A stretch of 64,000 nucleotides of DNA from Mrakia gelida (GCA_024345305.1 BRON01000012.1:62001-126000); one strand, 5' to 3'; counted from the first letter of the stretch, positions 1-12,114 are shown. Made by a program: numbers and translations. Notes: generated by a model not told the origin, from the sequence alone.

Positions 1-975
1 CTTCCACAATCGACTCACCTAAAAGTACTCGTCAAAAGTGTCACCTGTCTCCCACTAGCAGGGTTATGCATCCACCACTTGGCCATCCTCCCGTTCATCC
101 TCGCTCCTCCGATCTTCCACGCTGCGAGCACGACGGTGTTGACTCCGACGATCATGCAAGCAAGTTTGGTAGGTTCCGAGGAGTTGAGCCAGTACTCTGC
201 TACGGCGAGGTAACCTTGGAGGAGGGGCTGGGCGAGGGAGGCAGGGAGGGTTTTGGTGAGCGTCGAGTTGACCGAGTTGAGTTGGGTTTGGAGGTCCTGA
301 GAGACGGATGTGAGGGTCAGGGTGAAGCAAGGAGCCGGAACGAAGAGAGAAGAGAGTGAGGCGGGGATATGATGTACCTTCTTGAGTTCGAACTGTTGAG
401 CTGCCATCATTTCTGACTGGGAAGGGGTTGATCTCCTCCAGAGTGCGTTCCATCCGAGCTTGTCTGCCCACATTTGGGACTCCTCGTTCGTTTGCTGAGC
501 AGCAGCGATGTAGGTGACGGCGATGAAGATGGTCGAGAACTGAAGCGGATCATGAGTAAGATTCGGAGTCAGTCGAGGTGAGAAGAAGGGTGGGGAAGAG
601 AAGGGGAAAGAAGGCAGGGAAGGAAGGGGAAAGGGTTGAGCTCACGAGGAAGGGTTTGAGGAGGTTCCTCTTTGGCAGAGCATCGTAAGGGTCGTCAAAC
701 TCTTCTTCGACGATGATCGTTTCCGGGGGAGAGGAAGAAGGAAGAGCTTGAGAAGCTGGAACTCGAAGAGGAGTAATCCGAGCGAACGCCGTTCGATTCG
801 ATGGAGGAGGAGGAGAGGAGGAGGAGGGGGGAGTCGAAGGAGAAGGTGGAGGGGGAGAGGATCGACCTGGTTGAAGGAGAGGAACCGTAGAGCACGAAAA
901 AGGACGCAAGTGAGAGAGTGGGGAGGAAGGGAACAAGGGTGTCCGATACGAGGTGAGAAGAGAGCGAGAAAACAT
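1..975 (-). CDS. PCP1: Mitochondrial rhomboid protease, 5' part (runs off left edge)
   Basis: Rhomboid-family intramembrane serine protease of the Pcp1/PARL type, which processes inner-membrane proteins in mitochondria. Three exons are visible: 646-975, 378-539 and 19-296. Residues 1 to about 60 are rich in S, R and P with almost no acids, like a mitochondrial presequence. An acidic patch (EEEFDDPYDALPKRN) follows. Exon 2 encodes a first hydrophobic segment, and exon 3 a second one that leads into WWMHNPASGR and LLTSTF plus a split Ser codon. This fits the conserved rhomboid stretch before the first conserved His. The catalytic G-x-S-G and the His of the dyad would lie beyond the left edge and are not seen. 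The start is the only ATG that precedes the presequence-like region. The family call is inferred from the presequence, membrane segments and LLTSTFS motif. Confidence 0.72.
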
Positions 976-1095
976 GGCGTCCCTGGAGACTGGATGAGCG
1001 TAGGGAGAAGGGGAGGAGGAGGGAGGAAGGGCGAAGGAAGGTTTGAACCGTCATCATCTCCTTCAAAACCCCTTCCTCCTCTTCGAATCGTCAAC
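976..1095. promoter_or_regulatory. Shared divergent promoter, rhomboid / MYND gene
   Basis: Only 120 bp separate the two start codons, so both 5' UTRs and promoters must overlap here or extend into the neighbouring coding sequence. The DNA is purine-rich on the + strand next to the rhomboid gene and pyrimidine-rich next to the MYND gene. I see no clear TATA box. Confidence 0.5.
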
Positions 1096-2458
1096 ATGAC
1101 TCTTCCCTCTGCTCTCGTGAATCTATCGGAGACCGCTCATACGATGGCCGAGCGACTGGGAATCAGCGATGGGGATCCTGAGGCGTTCAAGCAGTTCGAC
1201 GTCAAGAAGAAGCTCGCATCTTCTCGGTTCGCATCTCTTCTCCTGCTATGCCGCCTTCTTTGAGGCACATCATCTACTCATACACTGACTTGTGTCTATT
1301 CTTTCGATCCTAAGTCCGAGAATCTCCCTCCTCACGGCACCGAACCCTGGTTTCGCTTGATGGTGAGCTCGACTCCTCCTCCTCCCTCCCGCTTCTTCCT
1401 CCTCTCCATCTCTCTTTCTCTAACCTTGCTCTCCACCATCTCCCAGTGCGAGTTCTCATCTCTCTACCTCCCTCGACTCGTTCAATCCATCCTCCACCTC
1501 TCCACCACCTCTTCTCCTCTCGCTCCCCTCTTCCTCCTCAAGGCCCTCGGCCATCTCCTACCTCCTCCCTTCGCTGCAACCTACTTCCGAACTCACCCCG
1601 AAGAGACTCGAAAGCTCGTCCTGGCTCAGATGGAGTACATCGCTAGCTGGGAAGTCAAGCCGACGACGTCTGATAAACCTGTTCGTAGTACAGTTTCCTG
1701 CTCTCTCGCGAAGCGAGCTCGGCCCCGACTGACGTACCCTCGCGCCGCGTCTTTCGTCTCGTCCTTTCTCGCGTCTCGCAGTACCACCTCTCCCCCTCCT
1801 CCACGCTCTTCGAATCCCACACCCGAGTCCTACACGACCTCCTCTTCCTCTCTACCCTCTGCTGCTCCTCCATCGCAGAAGGCTACTTCGTCCCCTCTTA
1901 CACCCTCCGTTTCAACACCATCGCGACCCTTCGAGCTCATCGAAGACTCTTCCCTCCTCCCAACGATCCTTCTCTCACTCAGACAATGAGAGAAGACACC
2001 GAACAAAGCAGGAGAGTGATCGCGTTCATTCAGGAAGATCGACCTTGGAGGGAGTCGTGCGTGGGTTGGGAGGCGAGGGAGAACAAGGAGTCGAAGGGGT
2101 TGACGAGGGGTTGGCCTTGGGATGGGTGTGCGATGAGGCATGCGGGAGGGTGTGTGGTTAGTAAAGGGAGGGAGTTCATGGCGTGCGCAAAGGTGAGTGC
2201 TTTCTTTTTCTACTCGCTCTCGATGAGTGGAGAGAGGGAGACGCCGAATTGACGGTCGACGCGTTGTCTTCGTTTTTCAGTGTCGATCTGTTCGTTACCG
2301 CTCGCCCAGTAGGTCCATCTCCCTCTTTCCCTGCCCTTACACCCTTCTGATACATGTTCCCCTCGTGTTCCGCAGTTCATCAACGAGCTCACTGGAAACT
2401 CGCTCACTCGAAACATCAGTGCTTCCAGCTCCCTCTCGGCCACGACCGCGGGTGGTGA
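1096..2458 (+). CDS. MYND-type zinc-finger protein
   Basis: Protein with a C-terminal MYND finger, a protein-interaction zinc module; its partner is not predictable. Exon 1 starts at ATG 1096 (MTLPSALVNLSETAHTMAER). Later exons begin near 1315, 1441, 1782, 2281 and 2377. The central part is helical and Leu-rich and does not match a family I know. The finger spans the last three exons: a Cys-rich run (CAMRHAGGC), then FMACAKCRSVRYRSP joined to IHQRAHWKLAHSKHQC, and a short tail to TGA at 2456-2458. The last junction needs donor A|GTAGGT near 2311, which restores the MYND spacing. In the usual Y-C-S the Cys is Arg (CGC instead of TGC) and a later ligand is His. The exon 1/exon 2 junction (about 1216-1315) is not resolved: no clean phase-0 GT donor is visible. 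Confidence 0.65.
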
Positions 2459-2659
2459 TCTAATCTTCGAGCTTCGACGCTTCCTCCCTCTCGATATCCC
2501 GACCTCGGAACAGCCTTTACGACTATGCCATGCCTATCTTCTTATCCTCTTTCTGTTGCTTCGGCATCGCGAGAAAGAGCCATCGAATTCAAACCAGCAT
2601 CGCCGCGTCGTCTCATCATCTCCTCCCTCCCTTCTTCCCTCGCTCCTCCCCTCTTGTGA

Positions 2660-3795
2660 TCAGAGAGTAGCGTAGATCATGCTTCCAGCAGACCAAAAGC
2701 TGAGTCCCATGATTCCGATAGCTCCTAGGTAGTGGATCGCTCCCCCTGCCAACGCAAACGAAAAACAAAAAACCCAGACGTCAGTTCGAACGAACGCAAA
2801 ACGAATCGTCGAAACGTCAAAACGACGAACCATATTTGGTGTTCCTGTTGCTAGGAACTCCAGTGAGGTAGCCGAGGGTGCTGTCGAAATTAAGAAGGAG
2901 AACGAAACGAAAGGGATGAGCGAGCTGAACGAATCGAACCGAAACAAAACAAAACAAAGGACGACGCGAGCAGTGAACTCACAAAAGATACCTCCCCAAC
3001 ACCCAAGTGCCCATGCAGGCTCCAGCGGCGATAGGGAACTGAAGACCCGCGAAGGCGGCTCCGAAGAGCATCTGAGGCATCAGCTCAAGGGTGTCTTCCG
3101 AAACGAGAAGAGGGAGAGGAGAGGAGGGGAGCGGTCAGTTCGAGCTCGGCACCAAGCAAGAGCCGAAAAAAAAAAGGGGGAACTCACTCGCGTGAGCGCG
3201 TTGCATGCAGTTGAACCTGAACGCAGCAGGGTTCGCGTCCATCTGAGCTTTCTCAGCATATACTGCGAAGAGAGGGAGGGGAGGCGAAAGCGGTCAGTTC
3301 GGTGAGCAGTCGACTGGAGCGAGGCGGGGCTGAAGCTGAAGGAAGCGAGGTCGAAGGCCTGTTTTGGTGAGACTTAAGCCCAGAAGCAGCTCATGAGAGG
3401 ATGAGATGCATGCATCGCTGAGATCGCCCGAGTCTGCTACGGACTGGATCCGAGACTAGTGTGGGTGCAAGACGAAACGAGACTCACGCTGAGGGTAGGG
3501 AATCTTGGCCTCTTTGCGAAGTTTGCTGACGGACATGATCTGGTAGATGTGCAGGATGAAGGTCGAAGCACCTGCAAGGGCAGTGTAGCCGTATTGAGGT
3601 GGGAGGAGGGAGCTGGGGAGGGGAGCAGGGGGGGGGCGGAACGAAGGAGGGAGGGAGGGAGGGAGGATCGGAGGGACGAGGTAGAGATGGGATGGGGCGG
3701 CGGGGAGGGAAAGTTGGGATCGTTAGTACGAGCTCGGTAGGAGACTGATTAACTGAGATAAGATAAGACAGCTCACAGAGCTGCGATGGAGGCCA
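2660..3795 (-). CDS. MAPEG family protein, microsomal glutathione S-transferase 3-like
   Basis: Small multi-spanning membrane enzyme of the MAPEG superfamily, closest in pattern to MGST3, which conjugates glutathione and reduces lipid peroxides in the ER or outer mitochondrial membrane. The start exon (MASIAAL) is at 3776-3795. Exons then give QYGYTALAGASTFILHIYQI (first helix), a basic loop with AKIPYPQ, the hallmark FRFNCMQRAHANTLE (family FNCxQRAHxNTLE), LMPQMLFGAAFAG and a GxLTGxPSNRNTKYG loop. A final hydrophobic exon ends at TGA 2660. Five introns are visible. N, R and E of the RAHxNTLE motif, which contact glutathione in the family, are all present. The length (about 155 residues) matches MGST3. 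The neighbouring MFS pump on the same strand fits a detoxification pair, but that link is inference. Confidence 0.88.
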
Positions 3796-4235
3796 TTTTG
3801 GTGTGCGAAGACGTGATTCTGGGAGGTTGTGGTGGTGCGAGGGAAGGGAAGGGAACGAGCGAGCTTCCGAGGTTTGAGCTCGCTGGCGCGGCCTCGTCCC
3901 TTCTCGGGCTTGTCTTTTTCTGGTGAAACCTTGAGGGAGGTTGACCAGTATCGCGCTGGCAGAGCCGAGGGATGGGCTTGCGGCAGGATGGATCGATGGA
4001 CTGTCGAAGGATGATGCAGACAGAGAAAGAGAGCGGGAGGCGTCTCGAGAACAAGACAGAGCTCGAGGACGACGACGCGGAGCCTGTGTCTCTCGTTTGA
4101 AGCTCTTTTTTAGTACAGGGCAATTATGTCGAGATGATGATAAGTAGGTAGGTAGGAGAGAGACAGAAAGCGAAACGATAGAAGAAAATCTAACAACCCT
4201 GAAGAAATATCGAACGAGATCGATATCGAAACTCC
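3796..4235. other. Intergenic, MGST3 promoter / MFS transporter 3' end
   Basis: About 440 bp without a supported gene. It holds the promoter and 5' UTR of the minus-strand MGST3 gene and the 3' UTR of the MFS gene. A small GTAG tetranucleotide run lies at about 4144-4155. Short open frames exist in several frames but show no domain and no clean splice signals. Confidence 0.5.
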
Positions 4236-7200
4236 TCAACCTTCGAGCGTCGGCACTTCCCTCTCCTGCTTCTCCAGATCTCGAGCCTCCTCCTCCTTCT
4301 TGGTTTCCGAGGGCGAAGGAGTGCCGTGGGTGGTGTCGTCCCTGATGATGAGAGCACAGGCGGCGGAGAGGATGCCTGATTGAAGGAGGAACGACGGTCA
4401 GTTCGATTCGACGCGTCGAGTCAAAGAGATCGGAAAGAGAAGACTTACAGGAGACGAGAGCCAGCAGGTAGATTGGACGAATCGACTGTTGATAAGCCTC
4501 GATAACTCCAGCCTGCATCTCGAGAGGGACGATGGCGACGTTCCTGATCGCGGAGACCGAGTCACGAACGATGGCGATGGAAGCGGGAGGGAGGTTGGGC
4601 GCGTATTTGGCGAGTTTGAGAGGGAGGAGGTTGGAGAAGATCGAGGTGGCCATCGAGATACCGACTGGAAAGTAGAGAAACCGGAACAAGCGTGTGAGTC
4701 AGCGTCTGGATGCTTCGAAGGAGCGCTCTGCTCGAACTCACCGATACGACCGATGAAGGCGATGAAGTTGACCATTCCGACACCTCGAGCGATGAGCCGA
4801 GGCTCCTTCTTGAGTTCAACTTGAGCGGCGACCATGACTGGTAGCAAGAAGAGGGACAGAAGGTCAGATATAGCGTCGCTCGCGAGTCGAGTCAAGAAGA
4901 AGCTTACCGTTCTGCAGGAACATAGCGACTCCGATTCCGATGAAGGGAATGAACCCGAGGACGTGGCTGAACTGAGTGAGGGCGTTAGCGGAGTAGACAA
5001 GCCCGCTGATGAAGAATAAAACGAAAGAGCGTCAGGCGGACGTCGCGTCGAGCGAGAACGTTGAACGAAAAACTGACCATCCGAGAGCCACGACGAGGGG
5101 GCCAGTAAAGATGATCCACTTGTAGCGTCCGAACTTGGCGACGATCCTTCCCATAGCGACGATCAAGATGGTCTGGACGACAATCATGGCTGAGAAAAGC
5201 AGAGATGAGTCGAGGTCAGACACGAAGTCGAGTCGAGAGGGATTCGGGAAGAAGAAACTCACGAAGGAGGTCCGTTCCCGCTCGGGTCGCAGAGTGTCCG
5301 TTGACAGCCTGGAAGGAAATTGAGAGGTAGAGGACGACAGCCATAAAGGAGAGCCAGCCGAAGCCTTCGTGCGAAGAGGAGAGGGGAAGGAAGTCAGCTC
5401 AGAGGCTCTTCGACGCGACGACCCTTCTCTGCGCCTCGTCCTGAAGAGAAAGGTGATCGGGGACTCACCAGCGGTTCCAGCGCATCCAATGATAGTTCGT
5501 CGCTTGAACAGCGCGAGGGGCATCATCGCTCGCTCAGGACCGAGCCAAAACTCCCACGCGACGAGCAAACCCAACGAGACAGGGATCATGATGAAGAGGA
5601 CGATGACAGAGGCGGACTTCCAGGGCTTCTCCTGGAAAAGAGAATCGAACGAAAAGAGCAGGAAAGCGGAGAGGGCGAGGTTGAAACGAGGGTCAGGCCT
5701 GGTCCAAAAAAACGAAGATGCGACGAAGGGAGGAGAGAAACTCACGACGCCACCGTACTGCATGGAGAGGCAGATGCAGACCGTAGACGCAAGAGCGATT
5801 CCAACTCCTACCCAATCGAGCTGCCAGACCTTCGTCCAAAGAGATCGGGTATCGTTTCCGCCTCCGAGAGGTGGGCGAGGCTTGAGAAGGAAGAGGATGC
5901 AAGCGAACGCGACTCCTCCGATGGGAAGGTTCAACTGAAGCAGGAAGAGAGCAAAGAGTCAGACGCGGCCAAATTCGAATGAGAAGATACAGTATATACG
6001 AACGTAGAAACACCATCTAAGTGGAAAGAAGAAAGCAAGGGAAAGGTCAGCCGAAGTCGCGACGTGTCTTGATCTGAAAGAAAGGGCATCACCTCCAGGT
6101 GACCTGAGGGGAAAGAAGGCAAGGGAGAAGTCAGCCGAAGTCGCGACGCGTCTCGATCTGACAGAAAGGGAACTCACATGATCCGTCAACGCTCCTCCGA
6201 GCAAAGGGCCGATGACTGAAGAGAGACCAAAGCAGGCTCCGAAGAGGGCGATGTAGGTCGACCTCTCTTGCAGAGTCGTGATCTCGATGGTCGTTTGGAA
6301 CGCCGCTCCGAAGATACCAGCAGCACCGACTCCCGCGACGCATCGGCCGAGGATAAGGACGTTCATGCTGGGGGCGATTCCGCAGAGAAGAGATCCTGAT
6401 CGACGAGAGAAGGGAAAGCGGAGAAGGTCAGCAAAGACGCGACGAAGAGAGGAACGAAGATGCGTTTACAAAAGACGAACCGAGTTCGAAGACGAAGATG
6501 GCGAAGAGGAAGACGTATTTGGAGGGGAAGATCGTCATGTACTGGGAGAAGGCTAGGGTGAACGAGCAGAGGGTGACGAAGAATCCCTGCAGAAACGAGA
6601 CGTGAGGCGAAGGTCAACGCGAGCGACGAGCTAGGAAACGGACGAGGAAAGAGATAATTACGTTTTGGAGCCAACTAACTGCTGCTAGAGAGTTGAACTG
6701 CGAGACGACTGAAAGAGAAGATCAAGATGCAGGTCAGGACGCGATCATGGGGATGGTTAGTCTCGAGGCAGACCCTCAATCGTCGGTTTCGTCCTCATCG
6801 GGGCCGACCTTAGGAGGAGCTCGGCCCCAAAGGAAACGAAAGGCATCGAGGGTCTAGTATCGAGACTAGGAGATGATTATAGAGCGAGAACGCACTGGCT
6901 GGGATGGCCTGGGGTTGTTGTTTGAACGGAGGAGAGACGCGAAAAGGTCAGCCTCAGCCTGAAAGACAACGAAGGGACCGAGGACGAGGAGACTTACAGT
7001 GGCGAGAATGAGCTGATCCAGAGAGAACAAGAAGACAGCGAGCATCATGGATGCGAAGACCTGGAAGAAAGAAGGAAGGGTTTCGAGAGAGAGGTCAGCT
7101 TCGACGCTTCCTCGGCTCCTCCTCGCAAGAGCGAATCGGAACGGCCTTCTAGCCTTTCCCTCCCCGAGCCTCTCGAGCGAAAACCTTCATTCAGGTAGAG

Positions 7201-7614
7201 CTCAAGAGGAAAGGAAAGAGGGCGAGAGAAAGAGGGAAGAGAATCACCAAGACGAACTGCAGCCTCGACATGGGAGGAGGAAGGTGAGCTCCTCCAGGAG
7301 GACCAGCGGAGGTCAAAGGAGCTCCGACGATTTCTTGACCTTCTTTTCGTTCGGCGTCGAAGACCATCTAAAGTCGAACAGCAAGATAACAACAACGAAG
7401 GTCAGTGTGTGTATGACAGGGAGATGAAAACCTTTGTCTGGGAGGGGAGCAAGAGCCTCGGAGGGAAGGGGAAGGCAACAGATCGGAAACTGACCTCGTC
7501 CTCTTCCTTTCTGATCTTGTCGGAGGGAGCGAGCGAGTTGGCCCGAGTGCTGCCTTGAACGGAGGGAGTCGATTCTGAATTCACAGCTGCTGGAGGGGAG
7601 GTAGAGGTGGACAT
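4236..7614 (-). CDS. MFS drug:H+ antiporter, DHA2 (14-TM) type
   Basis: Plasma- or vacuolar-membrane exporter of the major facilitator superfamily. The N-terminal cytosolic part (MSTSTSPPAAV..., about 70 residues, acidic and Ser-rich) starts at ATG 7614. An in-frame ATG at 7731 would add 39 residues of less plausible sequence. TM1 carries FSLDQLILATAIPA, equivalent to the DHA2 motif LDxTIVATALP. It is assembled across a 13-nt exon at 6896-6908. Further hallmarks are VSWLQNGFFVT, the loop RCVAGVGAAG, and motif C-like FGLSSVIGPLLGGALTD. WRWCFYVNLPIGG and RxTIIG follow. The C-tail is charged (TKKEEEARDLEKQEREVPT), with TGA at 4236. About 14 exons are spliced by introns bearing GGTCAGC on the + strand. 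Substrate is unknown; the family exports drugs, siderophores or amino acids. Confidence 0.88.
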
Positions 7615-8570
7615 GGTACTGAAGGAGTGTTGGGGTGGTGGGTGGTGGATAGAGGGAAGGATTGGAAGAGGGCGTCGAAGAGTATTTGGGGAGGAGGGGG
7701 AAGCGAGGCTGCTTCGGTCGACCGTGCCCATCGCCGGAGAGGTCGAACAAACAGCCCTCAGATTTGCCTCTCTCTTCGTTCGAGGACAAGTTTTCGTTTA
7801 CGGATCAACCACAATCGCCGCCTCTCCAGATCTGTGAAAGAAGCGTCTGGATCGTGTACCAGAAGGTTGAGAAAGCCGACGCTTCTGAGCTCGTTTCCCC
7901 GTCCTCTCTCGCCTTCTCCCTCGACGCGTCTTCTCCGTGCCGCTGTGTCTTTGATCTCTATGACAAACTCGACCGCTAGAATGTAAGCACCTCGAAATAC
8001 ATCAGGGGCATGTCGACCGATTCTCGACCAAGGCAGGGACTAGCCTAGCTTCCTTCTTCCGAAACAAAAGTCGACGCGTCTTCGCCGCAGATCCGAGGAA
8101 GTCTTACGTTTGAGCCGAGGCTCGTTCGTGGATTGCTGCTGCTGCTCCTCTCCTCCCGCTGCTAGACGAGCGCCTAGCTCTGTCTGCTCTTTCAAAGCTG
8201 GTGCTCAGGTCCGCGAGGAAATTTTTCTTCTCGACGGTGGGCGAAAGAACGAGCGAGCTGTTGAGCAGCCCGACTCGACTCGACTCTCTCTTGTCCTTCG
8301 AACCCAAAGCAATTCAGCCCTCATCCATGAACGAACGAGCGAAGAAACAGACCATCTCCACTTAGGGACCAGAAATATAAAGAAGAGAGAACGGGACGGG
8401 AGAAAGAAAAGCCTACACCACCGCCAAAACCTACAAGATAAACGAACGAGACGCGTCGAACCTCCCCTCACACACTCACTCCTCCTTCACTGCTCCCAAA
8501 CTCCCCCACCTCCCCGTTTCTCACCGCCCTTCCTCTCTTCCCTTCCTTCCTTCGATCAGTCCTTCCTCGG
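7615..8570. other. Intergenic, MFS promoter and MBP1 3' region
   Basis: About 950 bp. The left part is the promoter and 5' UTR of the MFS gene, the right part the 3' flank of the MBP1-like gene. Three + strand open frames of 76-119 codons overlap at 7607-7986, but each has unnatural composition and no recognisable domain. ACGCGT palindromes occur near 7923, 8076 and 8451. I see no supported gene. Confidence 0.45.
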
Positions 8571-11500
8571 CTACTGCTGTCCACCCGAGTATCCCTGCGG
8601 CTGAGCTGGAGCTGGTGCTGGAGGAGCGACGAACTGCTGCTGCTGCTGCTGCTGTTGTTGTTGCTGCTGCTGGTACTGAGGTTGAGGGACCGAGCTCTGG
8701 ATGGGTTGAGGGGTGGGAACGGGAGAGGGTTGGGGTAGCTGGGCGGCTTGGTAGGACGAGGCGGGGGCGTTAAGGTTCGAGGTCGAGGAGGACGCGACGG
8801 GTTGCTGTTGCTGGAAGGGTGGAGGAGCAGGAGTGACGGGAGCGGCAGCGACTTCGGGAGTGTAGTCCATGGCGTTCTGCTCAGATTCGAGCTCCTGGGG
8901 ATGGGATGGAGAGGGAGGGAAGAGGAGAAGAGGTGAGGAGAAGAGAAGAGAGTCAGCGAGACGAAGAACGAGAGCGACGGTGACGGTGACGGTGACGCGT
9001 CGAGAATCGACTCGACTCGTCTCCTCGAGCTCAACGTTCGAGAAAAATTACAGAAATAGGGTCAGAACTCACCACCAGCAGCCCCTCCATGATCCCATCC
9101 AGGTCCCCACTCTCTCCTCCACCACCGACCTCCTGCAACCCCGCCGCCGCGTTGATAATCTTCCTGTACTTCCCCATCTCCTCTCCCGTCCCACTGTCCG
9201 CCACCAGCCTGATGTACCTCCCAAATAGCTCCAACCTCCTCATCTTCTTGTCCTGCATCCTCGTCTCCAGCCTCTTCTTCTCAGCCTCCAACCCAGCCTC
9301 CCCTCCAGCTCCGACCTCCAACCTCGCCTTCAGATCCTGCTCCCCAGGACCAGCGGAGGGAAGGTTCGCGAGGTAAACCTGTTCTCTCGCCCACTCAGCA
9401 TCACTCCAATCTCTCCACCCCTTCGCGTACCTCCCACCGATCTTGTCCTCCAACTCCTTCTCCAACTTATCGAGCGTCTGCTTCCCCTCCTCGAGCTTGG
9501 ATCCCAGCTCGACTCGAAGCGTCTCGGAAGTTCGTTTCGACTCGGCGATCTCTCCTTGCATCCCCGTCAGGATGGCGTTGGCCTGAGAGACGTCTCGTCC
9601 CTTCTCGAGAAGCTCGGTGTCGAACGATTTCGCCAGAGACGCGAGGAGAGCGGTGAGATCTGCTGTCGATCTTCCAGCGGCGAGTTGAGCGGTTTGGGAT
9701 TGGTAGATCTTGGTTGCTGGGACGGCTGAGCTCGAGGAGGAAGCTTGGGGTTGGGGTTGGTTGGTATTGTGAGCGGTGAAGCCATTGGGGTGAGGGACGT
9801 TGTTGAGGGATCCGTTCGACGCGTGAGTGAGGTTGTAGGCTCCCGTCGCTCCTGTTCCGGTCTGACGATCGACGAGTCCTCCTGCTGCCTGCTGGACGGG
9901 AGAGGATCGGAACCTCTCGTCCTCGAGGATGTAGTCCTCGGCGGTCTTGCCGTCTCGGTTGGCGAGCTTGGGATCGGCTCCGTGGTCGAGGAGGGACTTG
10001 ACGAGACGTTTCGAACGAGCTCGAGCGGCGAGGGTCAAAGCTGTCTCTCCTTCGTCGTCCTGGAAGTTGATGACGTCTCCGAGCTCCTTGGGGTAGTCGG
10101 CCAGTCGTCCGAGGATGGTCTCCATGTAGTATCGAGCGGCGTGGGTCTTTCCCTTGGAGAGCGCGACGTCGGCGATGTGGTGGAAGACGGTTCGGTTGGT
10201 CTTGTCGATGTTGAGCGTCGATCGATGGAGGAGTTCGTAGAGTTCCGGGAACTTGCGGACGTCGTAGTTGTTGGAGAACATGACGGATCGCATCAACGCT
10301 GTCTGCTCGGCGTGGTTGACCCTGAAGATGTCGGCTCCGGAGGTGAGGAGAAGCTTGACGACTCGGATCCTTCCCATCGCGCACGCCCAGTGGAGAGCGG
10401 TGTGACCGTCGTCGTCGATGGGGACGTTGGGATCGAAGTCGAGAGGAGGGTTGATGAGGATCGAGGGGATTTGAGAGGTTTCCGAGATGAAGTAGTCGAG
10501 AATGATGTCCTCGTACTTCTCGGGTCCTCCTCCAAGGTAGTCGCCTCCTCCCGAGTATCCGTCGTCGTAGCGTCCTCGCTGATTCGAAGGTTCGTACTCC
10601 CCTCTGAACTTCCTCTTCCTCCCTCCGTCCATCTCGTCGTCGTCGTCGTACTCGTCTCCGCTCCCGAGGATCGGACTGGGCGTCCTCGAGCTCTCGCTGC
10701 CTCCCAAGCTCGCGTCCGTCATCGAGTCTCCATCCTCTCCGCTTCCTCCTCCGTTCAACGAGTCGGCGAGATCCAAGCTGGCCTCCCTCCGCTGGACTCG
10801 TTCGGCAGCGAGCTTCTTCTCCTCTCGATCTCGATCCCTCTTCTCCTTCCTCTCGGCTGCGAGGATGGTCGCCGCCTCAGCTTTCGCTTTGGCTTGCTGG
10901 GTGGTTTTGGGAGCTGATCCGGGAGTAGATCCTGACCCTGAGGCTCCTCCGGGGGTAGAGATGATGAGGGAACCATCCTTGTTCTTCTTGGGGTTTCGAA
11001 CGGGTTGAGCGGTGATGTGCTTAGGAGCGAGAGGAGGAGAGGTCGCGGTTGGGATGTAGTCGATGATGGGTCGCATGAGGTGTTCGACGCCGTACTGCTT
11101 GGAGAGAGCGAGTCCTCGTTCGATGGGGATCCAGGTCCCTGTAGTGATGAAGGGGAGAGATCGAAGCAGGAAGCGGGAGAGGGAAGGAACGGAAGAGACG
11201 TGAAGGAGAAGAGCAAAGGTCAGCTCTCGTTTTTCCCTTCCCTTCGCTCCCTTCCCCGACTTCGCTTCCCATCCAGCAACAAGGAAACTGTTTACAAGAA
11301 CTCACCTTGGTACTTTCCGTAACCTCCCTGAACCTTCTCGTGCTCTCCCTTCTGGACCTCCCTCTCGAGGACCCTCGTCCTCTGAGGTTTATCGAATCCA
11401 GCGACCTTGAGGATCTGAGTCGCGTTCAGCCACGCATCCGAACGACGTCGCATCACAGCGACGGTCTTGCAGATCCTGAAGAGTTGGAAACCACATCACC

Positions 11501-12114
11501 GGGAGGAGAAGAGTCGAAGGATCGGTTGGGGTGAGGAGAGGCAAAGAGGGGAGGAGAGGGGAAGGGTGAAGAGGGGAAGCGAGAGGGAAGGAAGGAGAAG
11601 GAAGAGGTCAGCTTGGACTTGATTGCGCTCGTTGGAATCAATCTTCCCTCCCTTCAAAGCTCATCCGGCGGTTCAGAACAAGATAGAAAGAGAATAAGAA
11701 AGAGGACGAACATCTCGTAGACCCTGTGTGATCGCCATTGAGCCAAAAACAAAGACGAGGTCGAGAGGGAGGGAAGAAGGAACGGAAGGAGCACGTCAGT
11801 CAAACCTCGTCCCTCTCCTTCCTTCCCTTCGTGCCCTCTCGCCTCCCATCCCATCCCGACCTCAATCCTCCTCCCTCCTTCTAGACAAGCGAAGAAGACA
11901 CTCACGGGACTCCAGAGTAGGTAGCCTATCGAATCCACAGCAAAAGAAGACGCGAAGAGATCAGTCAACGGCCACGTCCCTTCTCAGCTCGATAACTTTC
12001 TTTCCATCCCGCTCGCTCGACCCTCCCTTCCCTCCTCTAAGTGAAACCGACACATACCTTGAAGATGGTCCCATCAGCAGCAACGCCAGGAGCTGGTTTG
12101 GGTGTCTTCGTCAT
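8571..12114 (-). CDS. MBP1: MBP1-like APSES transcription factor with ankyrin repeats
   Basis: DNA-binding subunit of an MBF/SBF-type G1/S transcription complex, acting in the nucleus on ACGCGT or CACGAAA boxes. The start exon ([19 protein letters not shown]) is at ATG 12114. It is followed by very short exons: 20 nt at 11906-11925 (ATYSGVP) and 12 nt at 11712-11723. The APSES domain then reads [48 protein letters not shown] and [16 protein letters not shown], with the winged-helix residues intact. A basic/Ser-rich linker follows. Ankyrin repeats include [20 protein letters not shown] and [21 protein letters not shown] coiled coil and a Q/P-rich C-terminus with 13 consecutive Gln close the protein, with stop at 8571. 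The order matches Mbp1/Res1. Swi6 lacks a typical APSES DNA-binding helix, so Mbp1 or Swi4 is the better call. Confidence 0.9.
8634..8672 (-). repeat. CAG/CAA repeat encoding poly-Gln (13 codons)
   Basis: Thirteen Gln codons in the last exon of the MBP1-like gene, mostly CAG with a CAA block in the middle. It is a likely length-polymorphic tract in a transactivation or assembly region. Confidence 0.9.

Noticed and set aside
2461..2675. Continuation of the MYND gene in another frame to 2675
   Set aside because: That frame gives no zinc finger and would overlap the MGST3 gene; the phase with A|GTAGGT restores the MYND pattern and stops at 2458.
9745..10917. 390-codon open frame on the + strand
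   Set aside because: It is antisense to the MBP1 ankyrin region; its composition is a mirror of GAC/CGA-rich codons and it has no domain.
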